Shown piece by piece: positions 11,994 through 23,274 of a DNA stretch of 64,000 nt. Made by a program: the position numbers and the translations under genes. The DNA comes from Letharia columbiana. Lineage: Eukaryota; Ascomycota; Lecanoromycetes; Lecanorales; Parmeliaceae. The DNA is taken from positions 248,001 through 312,000 of the forward strand of contig NW_023501041.1 in assembly GCF_014066305.1 (NCBI RefSeq), given 5' to 3'. How positions within the stretch are numbered: the first letter of the stretch is position 1; every line of letters starts with the position of its first letter. The notes under the pieces are model-generated. The model made no database searches, had not been told where the DNA came from, and saw only the letters and a program-made list of their open reading frames with translations.

Positions 11994-12670
11994 GTTCTTC
12001 AAGACCTGAGCAGACGATTTTAGGTATATATGTTTTCTTGTTGAACTTTAGATGAGGGGTCTTCCTGCAGAAAAGAAGATCAAGACCTTCGATATCTTTC
12101 AATGCCACAGATGACTCCCGCGGTTACATCCCTCCGCGCGGAGCGTATTTGACCTTAGCTACGTATTACAGCATCCTGGACGTTCTGGTGTTCATGAGCA
12201 TATCGGCACGGTGATGAAAACACCATGGGAGCGGAGTATAGTCTGTTGTACAGATAAGGCATCAGTCATAGCAGTCTCCCAAATTTTGTTAGAGGGGATC
12301 GGAAACGTGAACCAACCAGGAGGGGAGGGGCTACGATTACTGCATTTGCTGCAGCTGAGCCTTGAAAAACGCCGCTGTGGCAGCGATGCGCCCTTTCAGC
12401 TACTACTGCACAAGAGAGGAACAGTAATATGCCGAGGCCATGGTGTGCAAACGCGATAATGATTAATCGGCTAGCGGTAGTACAAACTACAAAGCTTAGT
12501 AATTGCTTGGTGAAACTTCGTAATCCGCGCCTCGCAACAGCGGTGCCACCCGAAGGCTGGGAAGTCAGTGAATTAACCCAAAGGGGCTTAGCGAGCTTGG
12601 CACGTCTGAGGGACCGAAAGTGTGAAAGTAAAGGCAAGATCTATCTGACCTTATCATTCAGCAGCTGTTC
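11994..12670. other. Intergenic, no gene seen
   Basis: About 680 bases between the Pth11-like gene and the small GTPase. Open frames here are short and carry no motif. It should hold the GTPase promoter. Confidence 0.6.
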
Positions 12671-13365
12671 ATGGATGGCCCTCCAACAGTCACCATCCTG
12701 CTCCTCGGCGACCCTGACTGCGGCAAATCCACCTTCCTTTCGTACACATCTCCCCCCCACCTCTACCGTATCCCAACGCTAAACATTGATCCATAGGAGA
12801 CTGAGCCATGGCGCCAACTCCATGCGCCAGCAGACCACGTCCTTGCCCCCTCTCCGCGACCTGGACCAGCCCTTCGTCTGGGACATACGCATGTACAACC
12901 GATCATACCGCTTCGAATTCTCCGACACGGCTTCCCCCGAGCATTACACGCTGTTGAAGCCCGACTTTATAGTACTGTGCTACGACATCAACGACAGGCG
13001 AACCTTGGTGAATGTGCAGCATGTGTGGTTCAAGCGGATGGTGGAGTCCTACATGAAAGACAGGGACGACATTCCCATCATGCTGCTGGGCTTGAAAAGG
13101 GATCTCCGGGAGGAAAAGCCCGGGGTGATTTATCCGCAGGAGGTCCGTTTTCCCGAGGTCCGTGGGCGAAGATGACTGGAGCTGACGGCTGAGTTGCTCG
13201 TAGGGGCTCAAAGTGGCTCAAGATCTCCGCTGTGACCGGTACGCCGAGTGTTCAGCGACGACGGGCGAGCTCATGAACGAAGTGATCGAAGATATTGCCA
13301 GGACAGCGGCCAGGACCACCACCGAAGCCGGGGCTCTGTCGAATGGTGGATGCACCGTAATGTGA
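12671..13365 (+). CDS. Atypical Rho-like small GTPase with CaaX tail
   Basis: A membrane-anchored molecular switch of the Ras/Rho superfamily, probably acting in polarity or signalling. Exons 12671-12741, 12797-13142 and 13204-13365 give 192 aa. Intron 1 (GTACAC..CGCTAAAC..TAG) and intron 2 (GTCCGT..CTGAC..TAG) restore the frame exactly. The P-loop is GDPDCGKST (about aa 13-21). The switch II/G3 box reads SDTASPEHY, where most relatives have DTAG. G4 is LLGLKRDLR. The G5 area is YAECSATTGEL. RCDRYAECSA and CYDIND are typical of this fungal subgroup. The C-terminus CTVM is a prenylation motif. The start at 12671 gives a short N-terminus; a further upstream exon is possible. The G3 change may lower GTP hydrolysis; that is inference. 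Confidence 0.85.
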
Positions 13366-15383
13366 AGCGGTGAATCTCCCTTGACAGTATTTGATTGCGT
13401 GACGGCGATGACTGTGGTCAAGAGTCGCCGCAGCCAGGGCGAGTATTCCGACTTCATGCTCTATCCGACCGTGACTCTTATCGAAAGCTGTTGCGATTCG
13501 GACACCGAGGCAGACTTTGAGGAATCATTACTGGGTTTCTCGAAGCACTCTGACTTGGGGAGTACCCTTTGTTCGAACATTTGAACACACGATACTGCTA
13601 CAATGACAGAGCAAGCGGGAGGGTGCTTCCGGAGTAAGTGAAACGTGCACGCTAAGGACTGAGCCCCAACTGTTGGCTGGAGTGGAAGGTTTGACGATTG
13701 CTTCGCTTGATTTGAATGCAGAGGAAACTTCGAGAAACGCCCTTTGAACCCACCCGACTTGCAAGACGTTTCCACTGGAATCGTATGGAAGCGTGGGATT
13801 GATGTCCAAGTGAAACCAGATACTCTCTGGAGTATGCCCGCCTACACATCTTCCTTCCATCTACCTATGGCGTTTCTAGTATGAAGATGCAATGTCGCGA
13901 GGTCTTGGCACGCTAGCCTGTTATTTTTCTAGAGAAGAATTATAAAACTGTTGAATCCTTTCACTGTCTGATATATATTTTAATGCACGGACACATTTTC
14001 GAATCTCGAGAATGGGAGGCATATTCCTGATTCTTATCTTAAGATCTGTGATACCCTCTCCTTACCATTCATTATCTTCGTTTTCGCTATCGTACCTCTT
14101 CGCATAAACAACAACATGAAGCATGCATACCCCCAAAGCATATCTCGAAGGCGCCCAAAAAGCCTTCCGATGGCTAGCTACCCAGTATACCTTTCTTGCC
14201 ACCCACATGTTCCTTTCCAGATACATTTCCAGCATCACCTCTCATCCCTTCATCAACATATCTGCTTTCGCACGAAAAACTCCTGATGAAGAAACCCATC
14301 ACATATGTAACCGGACGGTAGCAACCCATCCCCCTCCTCTGCTCGGTCAGACACCGTATCGCCAATCCAACCGGCCTACTTCCTGTCCCCCTAAATGCAA
14401 GACCTTCCCTCAAACCCGAAAGCGACAAGAAGCCCCGCCGTTCCCCTCCTCCGCCATCGCTCCCCCAGTCCCAGCCTCCGAAGAGCGCAAGCATGTTCAG
14501 GGTGCCAGTCAAGATCGTCCGCGAGCCGTGCCGTCCGCTCGTCCGTGAAGGATCGTATCGATCCCCCAGTTTGAGATCCAGCTCACTTGCGGCTGCAAAT
14601 ATTCAGATGATATAAATGGGAAGGAGAAGGGGAAAGGGTACAGCACGTAGTGCCATTGTTTCTCGGCCCCATGCCGTAACAGACTCCCTGTTCAAAAACC
14701 AACGCTATTCCAAGACCCGTCACGTTTACCCATGTTGCGTAAAAATTTAAGTTGTCACAGGCGTCAAGCCCACCCTCGGACGGCCAACCAGACGTCCGGA
14801 AGAATGAGAAATTCTCGATGCCTGGCTCCCGTCATCAAAATCAATCGCTTGCTGATCCACGGGCATGAAGCCCGAACATCTGGCCGTTGGCGGAGATGCA
14901 ACTGCCCAGATGGAAAATTGGAAATTCAACCTACGCTACAGTTGACACTCTTTCGAGAGACCGTACTACGTACTGTCCCCGTTCGCGTTCAAAGCAAAGC
15001 GGGATCGACAAAGGAGCTTCGCAATCGCTCACTCGTAGCCCAGGGCCGCCGTCAGAAAAGGGGGAGCATTCCGTAACCCGGATCTCATTCCTGTACCCGC
15101 AATCGTTGATATCATGCCAAAATAGCTCAATGTATGCAGCAATCGGTTTGCTGTTGCTCTAGCGGAGAATGTTCGGGAACGAGCAATCTGGAGGCTTTCC
15201 TCGAAAACACTCACTCCTTTCGCGCCTACGCTCCCACAGTCGCCACCTCTCCGGTCAAGGCAGCAATAGATCAATAGGAAAGGGAGAATATTTTCGGATT
15301 TAGCCATTCAGAGTCAGTAGGTGCTTCTACATAGTTCGCGGATACTCCAACGGCGGCTGTATTGCAAAAGGGTATCATTGTCG
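13366..15383. other. Gene-poor stretch, 2.0 kb
   Basis: Between the GTPase and UBE2O genes I see no supported gene. Open frames at plus 13381-13584, plus 14123-14548 and plus 14732-15076 lack motifs and are low in complexity or proline-rich by chance. The two flanking genes converge here, so both terminators should lie in it. A transcribed non-coding RNA cannot be excluded. Confidence 0.5.
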
Positions 15384-18300
15384 TCAGACCTTCCCATGAT
15401 GCATGGCAACTATTCCCTTATCACACTGAACCATGAAATCCTCCAACCATTCAACGTTTCTTCGGAGCAAGATTGATGCCCCAGTGCTGAGTTTTGCCCG
15501 AGTTGAACCCCCTTCGTCCATCGCGCCGGAAGCGCTAACGACTGCGCTCGTGGTGGTGCTATTGGCCAACAACTTCTTCGAATCCTCAACAACACGGCGT
15601 AGAAGGTTCGGGCCTGGCTGAGATGAAAGATACAACCACTGGATGACGTCGGCGAAACCATTTGGTGCAGTTATCAAAGCAGTCTTAATGAAGCCCTTGG
15701 ACATCACGTAGACCTTTTCGTTGTACAATGCGGAGGGTAATTGGGAGTCTGCAGAGCCGATCAATACGTCGAAGCCTGCTTCATCTACCTCGACAAGTCA
15801 GTACCGATGCTTAAGTAATGGACAACGCACACGGAGGGTCTTGACAGATGTTCAGACAGAATTAGAAAGGTAGCTGAGATTTCACATCATCGACGACGGG
15901 CAGTAAGAGCCACCCTGTCGTACTCGAGCCAAATGCACTCAAGTCATCACTAGGCAGGGGCCCGAGAAATATTCGAATGATGCACTTACTGTAATACGGT
16001 TCTTTTACCAGAACTAGCCCCATCAAGCTCACAAGTATCTGTAGAACGGTCGATCTTTTAGAAGACCATTCCTCGTTTCGCTCGTCGGCATCCCAAGTAC
16101 CCAGCAGACTTAAACAGATTTTGCCATCTTCATACAGATTCGGATTTATGCGGCCCAAGCCACCAGTCCAAGAGTGGAAGAAAGCATCCGGTGGGGACGC
16201 AGGAAATGATAGCCCGAAGTGAAGGTCCACGACGAAAGGAGCGAACTCATAAGGCGTATCGAAAGGTCCAACTATCAGTACACGCAGCAGATCGAGTCGG
16301 GACTCCCAACTCCTGACGAAAATCCCGTCTGGTAGAGAGGATTGCATAATCTTGTGCTCTTTCATGACGCGCCGCATAAGGTCGGCGGTCAATGGCCGAC
16401 TCAAACCGAAGAAATGATGATCTGAGGGTGCCGCGTCCTCAAGCACAAAAAAAGGAGGTGGCATCGAGGAACAGCTGGAAAGTCGCGTCGCTGTGTCAGC
16501 ATTGGAGCTTAGGTTTGGCGGCTCCAAGGTTAGTCCGCGATCAAGCTGGACAAGGTCGTCATTCACGGCCTCCAGGTGATAGACTGGCGGATTCTCATCA
16601 TCTCTGGACTTCTGCACGTCCAGGCCTCCGACATCGTCTTCATCAGTGGCCCACATACCCTCGTCATCGTCGTCATTGAGTTTCTCTCCACCTTCGTACT
16701 CCACAGTGACATCAATAGCCCCCACTGATTCCTGATCTGTTTCACGGTCTGACCACCCGTCGCTCACGGACATAGCATCGCTGAAATACGATTCTCCGTC
16801 GTCGTCATCATCTTCTTCGCTGTAGTCTGAGCTGCCTGTAACTGTAGAAGCAACGACTACCACTCGTTCCACAGGTACTTTGACATCTCGGGCCTCGGAA
16901 GCGGCTCCGAGCCGGATTACAACCTCTCCATTAAGACATAAATCAATAATCTCTCCGACCCATTCATTGCCCTGCGAAAGAGATCTTCCTTGCGGTGTTG
17001 AGCCGGGGTCATCGCCTGCCAGCCCCATGAATGTCTGAGCTCTCTCAAGAGGGGCAGTCAAGAATCCGGGATTGAAAAGCAGTGATGGCTGAGCGACTCT
17101 TGAAAGGGGGAGCGAACTAGAACATGCGTACGGCATGTCGACATCTCCATCAGGATCAGTGGATAGAAACGATCGAAGATCTTCTCCACCAGCAGCGTGT
17201 GCCGGTGACAGGACCTGCTCTGGAGCGATCCTAACAAGATCGCCTAGATTCAAGGCCAAAGCGGCGTGAGCAGCAATGTCATAAAGAGGAACTTCTACAA
17301 CCTCATTACGCAACTTCCCATAAGTTGACGCGGAGTACTGGGAGGCCTTCTCTTCTTCGTCTATATCGATCTCAGTGCCTTCGTACCATCTGACACGAGC
17401 GATACGCTCTCGGGCGTCCACGGACTGCACCACTCCCACTTTGTGAAGGCGAATGATTGGGACCTCATCGCCCATTTTCTCCTCGTCCGGGAGGAATGAC
17501 ACCTTCTCGCCTGGCCACACATCATTTTCATCGGGATTCAAGTAAGGAAATAGTTGAGCTGAGTCGTCTTCGGTAATAGAACAGTCCTGCCAACGTACCG
17601 TGACCTTGGTAGACGTTGCAACGACCTGGAGCACATTCATATCGAATCCTTGGGTAGCAGCACGAGGCATTCGATCAAAGATGGGCGTTGGGTTAGGATG
17701 AGTGGCACCTTCAGAGGCAGGACCATACTTGACTGCAGCACCGGTGGGATCCCTGAACCTCACCTTATTGCCAAAGCCGGTATCTGGGCTGTAAGAGGCG
17801 TTAGCAACCAGCTGTTTAGGAAGCTTGCTCCGATCGAAGACGATGATCTCTCCAGTCTGAAGCTCTTCAGTATCTAACAGCGTCGACGGCTGGAGTGGCG
17901 GAGCATCTTGAGATGCAATCGGAGACAGCCAGCGAACCTCAATCTGTACGTTGCGAACATCAACTACTATCCCCCTTGGCGTAATTGATGGATCATAAGC
18001 ACCGAACTTCCATCTTCCGCAGCGTAAGTTGCCCTTCTTTGTTTGGACGTGCTGGCCAGGATAGCAAGGTTCAGCTGGGATCGATCGGGTTTGGCCCACG
18101 CCTGGAGCGTGTTGCTTTGGGCAATATTGGTAATAACCAGCACAATCTAGGCGCTGCGCGAGCTCATAAGAAGGAGTACCAGGGATCCAGTAAGGCTCAT
18201 CAAGCTCCTCTGGGTCCTCAACGACAACCACGCTACCATTAGCGAGACGAATCGTGACTTCATCATAAACAGATCTCACTTCCCCAATCCATCCTTTGTA

Positions 18301-18918
18301 CATCAGATTATCCTCTTCACGATAGGTGTTCCAAAACTTCAACTCTGAAGCAGGGGCTTGAAGAAAGGGCGAGACAGCGCTATTTAACGGTTTCAGTCCA
18401 TTCACTTCCGGGCTGGTCGGGGCTGGAAATCCATGAACAAGCTTGGAACTAGGTGTCGTTGCATCTTTACTATCATGCCTTGGGGCGCGAGGCCCATGAG
18501 ATGGCGTATGAACTTGGACTGGAGGATGCTGTCGTCTCGAAAAATCGGCTTGGCTGCATGTAGGACGCAAAGAGCACATAAGAGACGTAGCTATCACGGT
18601 TCCACTCTGTGCATCTGAAAGCCTTTTCTTGACAACATCGCCAGCAGCGAGAGACCGATCGATCAACTGGAGAGAGCTTTCGGCGACAAGGCAGTAGCCA
18701 TCATAGTCCTGGCTGAAAGCAATGATCACATAGCCAGGAGTAAGCTTCGCATTATCGAACCAAGCTTTTCGAACCCTCAAAGGTATATCGTGGTGAATGT
18801 AACAATTAAGTAAGCCTTCAGATGAGGACTCAACATCACTCCATGTACCCTCGACTGTGCCAACAATAGCTGGATCAGCCTTAAAGGCACATGTGTCTTC
18901 GACGAAGAATTTTGACAT
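15384..18918 (-). CDS. UBE2O-like giant E2/E3 hybrid ubiquitin-conjugating enzyme
   Basis: Transfers ubiquitin to substrates; animal UBE2O acts as a combined E2/E3 in quality control of orphan and basic proteins. Two exons, 18918-15990 and 15784-15384, give 1109 aa. The 205-bp intron starts GTAAGT and ends TACTGAC..TAG, restoring PYYNEAGFDVLIG. The N-terminal 650 residues contain repeated SH3/tudor-like strands (GWIGEVRSVYDEVTIRLANG, NEWVGEIIDLCLNGEVVIRL). An acidic stretch follows (EEDDDDDGESYFSDAMS, about aa 700). The UBC fold runs from about aa 835. The active-site cysteine lies in GKICLSLLGTW at about aa 938, preceded by RINPNLYEDG in place of the usual HPN. The C-terminal helix region is KVYVMSKGFIKTAL. 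The length is close to family members. It is divergent from the seryl-tRNA synthetase, with starts 291 bp apart. Confidence 0.92.
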
Positions 18919-19209
18919 CTTGCCCTGATATCAGATGTGAATTGTGGCTGTCAGCCTGCTAACACCTCATCTGAAAGGCCCGCAGACAGGCAGCATCGTT
19001 ATTTGTGACTGGTTTAGAAGTACCTGGGGATTGTGAGGTTTGGAGAACACTACATGGGAGCAACGTGACACCAGCGAGCTCGCCTTGCCTCGGCGGCCGG
19101 AGCCGTTGATTGTAATCTTATCACCTGCGCAATCGTTTTTAGCGCCTGCCGTACTGAAAGTTCCTCCTATGAACCCAGCGGATTGGGACCTCGAGCTGCG
19201 GCTTCTGCC

Positions 19210-20757
19210 ATGACAAAATGGGAGCTACAGGTTCTCCTGCCAAAGAGAAAGCTCTTCAACGGCCACGCGAACCGTTACTTCTCCCAATGCGGTCCCAGAT
19301 GCCGCGAGAGCCTGCCCTCAATCGCTCCTAGACCCTCCCTCAACATTAAACACATCCGGCAGAATCCCGAACTCTACTCCCAGAACTGCCTCGAGCGCAA
19401 CTACAAAGCCCAGAGTGACAGTCCTTTCAAGATTGTCAAGCTCTTCGAGAAATGGCTCCTATCCCAAAAGAGTACGCGCGGACTACGGGAGAAGAGCAAT
19501 GCCATCAGAACGCAGCTGTCTCATTCCAGAACTTTCAGCGGTATCGAGGGAGAGGCACAAGATGGACAAGGCAAGCAGAAGACGCAGTTGGTGGAGGAGG
19601 CCCAGGACTTGAAAAAGCAACTATCGGCCATCGAGGCTCTCGAGGGACAGCTGAATAACGAGATCGAGGATCTAGCAGCTGAGCTACCAAATCTCACGAG
19701 CGACCAAACGCCTAGAGGCGATGAGCCTAAGGTCTTGGGCTATATCAACGAACATTCGAACCCTCCCTCTACGTCCCACGACCGAACATGGAGAAACCAC
19801 GTCCACATCGGTACGGAATTCGATTTGCTAGACTTTGCTGGCGCTGCTACAACGAGCGGGTGGGGCTGGTACTATCTAAAGAATGAAGCAGCGCTACTCG
19901 AGCAGGCCTTGATCCAATACGCAGTCAGGGTGGCCATGCAGCACGGCTTCACAGTCGTCACACCTCCCTCAATGGTCTACTCGCACATTGCCGCGGCCTG
20001 TGGATTCCGGCCTCGTGATCAGAGTGGGGAGCAGCAAGTATACGACACACAGCAGAGTGAAAGGGATCAAGAAAAGGGCAAGCCGTCGCATAGTCTCGCA
20101 GGGACGGCTGAGATACCGCTTGCTGGGATGAAGGCGGATGCGGCCGTTGACCGAGCGGACTTGCCGATCCAGGTGGTTGGGCCAAGCCGGTGTTACAGAG
20201 CAGAGGCAGGCGCCAGGGGTGTGGAAACAAAAGGATTATATCGCGTTCACGAGTTCACGAAAGTGGAAATGTTCGCTTGGACGGCTCAAGGAGGCGAGGA
20301 CGAAGCTTTCCTCTCCATGCTCTCTATTCAGCAGGAGATTCTTCAGAACCTCGGGCTACACTGTCGCATACTCGAGATGCCATCGACAGACTTAGGGGCC
20401 AGCGCCGTCAGAAAACAGGATATCGAGGCATTCTTCCCTTCCAGGCGTGAGAAAGATGGTGGATGGGGTGAGGTCACCTCGACGTCGATCTGTACCGACT
20501 ATCAGACAAGGCGACTGAACACGAGGGTACGAAACCCCGCAGGATCTCAGACCAAGATGGACTTTCCATCCACTGTCAACGGAACAGCTTTGGCTGTACC
20601 CCGAGTCCTCGCTGCACTATTGGAGAATGGTTGGGATGAGAAAGAAGTCTGTGTGAGGATACCGGAGGTGCTCTGGCCGTGGATGCATGGGATGCAGATT
20701 ATAAAGAAGAAGCGTCGACTGGAAGCACCCTCCAAGCATCAAGAGACGAAGGGTTAA
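19210..20757 (+). CDS. Seryl-tRNA synthetase, mitochondrial type
   Basis: Charges tRNA-Ser with serine, probably in mitochondria. A single exon of 515 aa. The ATG at 19210 is the first in frame; upstream in-frame codons lack ATG. The N-terminus (MTKWELQVLLPKRKLFNGHA) is basic with hydrophobic residues, compatible with import. The tRNA-binding arm starts at SLNIKHIRQNPELYSQN, followed by a coiled-coil-like helix pair (about aa 75-160). Class II motif 2 is GPSRCYRAEAGARG followed by YRVHEFTKVEMF (about aa 325-357). Motif 3 is NGTALAVPRVLAALLENG (from about aa 457). An internal insertion around DQSGEQQVYDTQQSERDQEK replaces the short loop seen in bacterial enzymes. It converges on the TLC-domain gene, with stops 148 bp apart. 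Confidence 0.93.
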   Translation: MTKWELQVLLPKRKLFNGHANRYFSQCGPRCRESLPSIAPRPSLNIKHIRQNPELYSQNCLERNYKAQSDSPFKIVKLFEKWLLSQKSTRGLREKSNAIRTQLSHSRTFSGIEGEAQDGQGKQKTQLVEEAQDLKKQLSAIEALEGQLNNEIEDLAAELPNLTSDQTPRGDEPKVLGYINEHSNPPSTSHDRTWRNHVHIGTEFDLLDFAGAATTSGWGWYYLKNEAALLEQALIQYAVRVAMQHGFTVVTPPSMVYSHIAAACGFRPRDQSGEQQVYDTQQSERDQEKGKPSHSLAGTAEIPLAGMKADAAVDRADLPIQVVGPSRCYRAEAGARGVETKGLYRVHEFTKVEMFAWTAQGGEDEAFLSMLSIQQEILQNLGLHCRILEMPSTDLGASAVRKQDIEAFFPSRREKDGGWGEVTSTSICTDYQTRRLNTRVRNPAGSQTKMDFPSTVNGTALAVPRVLAALLENGWDEKEVCVRIPEVLWPWMHGMQIIKKKRRLEAPSKHQETKG

Positions 20758-20905
20758 TTAGTCAGCCTTCTGAGTCATGCGCAACAGCTTCAGTGGCATG
20801 ATGGCATGATAACCTTGGCTGCGAATCTGACACCAGTGTAACATTATTGAATACCAAGCTGCAGCAACGCTAAAATCGCGGGCCAGTGATGCATCGTCCA
20901 GGACT

Positions 20906-22134
20906 TCAACCCTTCCTCCGCCTAACCTCTGTCTTCTCAACATGCATCGTACTCTTCCCATCCAAGATGCTGCTCTCCATCGTCAGCTTATCCTCCACCT
21001 CCCCGTCATACATGATATCCTCCCCACCAAACTGCATATCCTCATCCTCCGCAATCTCCGTAATAAGCGTACTACTATCCATTAAGCCCTCCACCATCAC
21101 ACCCTCCTCTCTACCCTCTCTCTTCCTAGCGCCTTTCTGTTCTTTCGACTCCACAAACCTCTTCTTAATTGTCTCGATCATCTTGCCAAACCAGTAGAAG
21201 TTCAACGTATTTAGCACAACATTACTGCTCAAGTAGACAATAGCCAACCAAGCCGGCATGGGATAGTCGCCTGCAAAACGCATGATGTCCGCACCCCCCG
21301 CTTCTGGCTCGAATACTGCCTTCGAGCTCCTAGTGAGAGGGTCGTAGTGCAGCGCAGCCCAGACATCTTGGGAGACGCGGATCGATTGATAGGTGCCCCA
21401 GAGCAAGCGACAGCAGAAGAAGCTGGAGAGGAGGAACATGCCATTGTACCATTGCGGTCGGGAGCCGGTCATGTGAAGTTTATCGAAGAACCAGTGAAAG
21501 TTGAGGAAGGGGGAGGAGAGCTCGTAGAGAATGAAGGTGGGGCCGTAGAAGTTGACGAAAGGCCTCTATATTGTTCGCATTAGTCGAATTCACTCCCTGC
21601 AGCCCAGGACTATACTCTTCCCAGAGAAGTAAGGGAGGAGGGAATACTCACGAATCCCAACGAAAAGACCACCAGCGCCGCCACCGCATGCGCCAATAGC
21701 CCCCATCCAAACACCCCCACGTTTCCCGCACACACAATGAGATCCCACAAAAAGTACCCGGCCGCGAATCCCTGAATCATGCCATCCGCTCCCGTATATC
21801 CCCACACCCGTTCCTCCCATCCCATCCTCCCCCTCTCCTCATCCATCCACATGACCCATAGAGCCAGCGTATTGATGAGAAGCGATTGTGATAAAGAAAC
21901 GACGTGGACGTCCCAGTTCAGTCTTGTGCGGGCGCTGAGGGCAGGATAGATGCGGGGGAAGAGCTTGCTGGAGACATAAGGGGAGATGTAGCGGCAGATT
22001 AGGTGGTAGACGAGGGTTGCGAGGAGGAGTTCGTGAATATGGAGCGAGAGGGTGGGCAAGGAGAGCGCGTTAGCGAGTGGTGTGGTTAGATGTGTGAGCA
22101 GTGAGGGCGGCGGAAAGGGGAATGGGTCGTGCAT
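20906..22134 (-). CDS. TLC (TRAM-LAG1-CLN8) domain membrane protein
   Basis: A multi-pass membrane protein of the TLC family, related to TMEM56/CLN8-type proteins rather than ceramide synthases. The role is probably in ER or Golgi lipid handling. Exons 22134-21652 and 21565-20906 join in phase 0 (donor GTGAGT, acceptor ATAG) to give 380 aa. The join reads LGFRPFVNFYGPTFILYELS, the hallmark TLC helix pair. Other features are HELLLATLVYHLICRYISPY in TM1, GFAAGYFLWDLIVC and FLNFHWFFDKLHMTGS. About six hydrophobic segments are visible. The C-terminal 100 residues are hydrophilic, with acidic (EIAEDEDMQFGGEDIMYDGE) and basic patches. No LAG1 motif with paired histidines is seen, which argues against ceramide synthase. 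Confidence 0.88.
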
Positions 22135-22854
22135 GGTTTGAAATATGAGAGCTCAAGGCGGCGAGGCTGGCCAGTCGGTTGCGTGAGAAGCGTTATCGAA
22201 GCATTATGGTCAGTGTGTATGAGATAGGAATGAAGCCGTGCAGGAAAAGAGATTGGGAGGCAACAACAAGGCAACAGTGTCAGCTTATGTGTGTTGAGAC
22301 AAAAAACCTCAAGACCAGGATCAGATGCTGCAGATAGCTGATGACTTACAGCAGACGGCGCCGGTGAAAAGTTTCCCCGTATGCCAGCCAACTTTGACGA
22401 GACACGAGAGACGCATTATCTTCCATCAATCTATCAATGTCTTGAAGCCGACATCTTGCAAGAACATGGAATTGTTCGCGTACCCTTAATCTTCTACCAT
22501 GAGAGTTTGAAACTGTTTTGCGGGTGCCTGCAAGTATCATCGCCGGTCTTCGCCTTGAACACACATGGTGAAACAGAGGCCAGCTACCTCGTATTAATAT
22601 TGTGACATCTCTTCTTACAGCCTGGCCTATTTAGGGAGAGTGGAGGTAAAGTGTCAACGGGGAAATGGCTGAGCGGTCTTCTTTATTAAGCGCTCTCGAT
22701 TGGCCACCGCTGAGACGACCGTCACGCATGAAACCCACCTAACCAGAGTCCTTTACTTGAAGAAATATTCTCTTCGACTCGTCCTACTTCCGCAATTACT
22801 TTGAAAGAAATCAGTGATTTTAAGAGCAACCATCAGATCCGCAGGAACGGAACA
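22135..22854. other. Divergent intergenic region, no gene seen
   Basis: About 720 bases between the TLC gene start and the next plus-strand open frame. Short open frames only. It presumably holds both promoters. Confidence 0.55.
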
Positions 22855-23274
22855 ATGCCAACTTCTGTCAGCACTACACTTACGAAATGCCTAGCAGCCT
22901 TGAATCATATCAAAACACGAGCGGAGCAGCCTGACTATCGCCATGAGGGAGATGTTCCCTCAGCTTCTTGGACAAACGAGTTGAGCCGCCTGCGAGTATG
23001 GACTTCCAACGTTGAGGCTTATGAAACGGGTCAATCCTCGCTTGAGTCCATCCTAGGCAATACTTCACCGTTAACCGGCCGAGCGGTCACGGGTCTGCTC
23101 GAGAATCTACATCTGCTTCTTAGTGATATTCTTGGGAAGCTCTCCAGAGCCGCCCCAAGCGCTTCTGGAGATGATGCGCCATCGACCACTTCGCCTGAGC
23201 CGACGACAGAACTTCAGCAGCTTTACCCAGAAGTCGTCAGCTCCATCGATTGGCTGTATGTGGTCTTTGGGTGA
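22855..23274 (+). CDS. Orphan N-terminal domain of a fungal multidomain regulator (possibly truncated)
   Basis: From the ATG at 22855 an open frame of 139 aa reads STTLTKCLAALNHIKTRAEQ, then ASWTNELSRLRVWTSNVEAY, ESILGNTSPLTGRAVTGLLE and NLHLLLSDIL. From memory this resembles the N-terminal helical domain found ahead of C2H2 zinc-finger (acuF-like), ankyrin or NLR-type proteins in Pezizomycotina, which are much longer. Here it stops at TGA 23272-23274. A one-base shift would continue into GDTSKGPLVEDDEK. A GTAAGC..GCAG pair at about 23311-23381 would then lead into DGIGPVNDLWHDGHGG and a stop near 23490. I therefore suspect a truncated or frameshifted gene. Function unknown. Confidence 0.5.
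   Translation: MPTSVSTTLTKCLAALNHIKTRAEQPDYRHEGDVPSASWTNELSRLRVWTSNVEAYETGQSSLESILGNTSPLTGRAVTGLLENLHLLLSDILGKLSRAAPSASGDDAPSTTSPEPTTELQQLYPEVVSSIDWLYVVFG

Noticed and set aside
14123..14548. 141-codon Pro/Thr-rich open frame
   Set aside because: No motif, atypical composition and no flanking gene structure. Probably chance.
19183..20757. Seryl-tRNA synthetase starting at 19183
   Set aside because: That codon is TTG. The ATG at 19210 is preferred for a eukaryotic gene.
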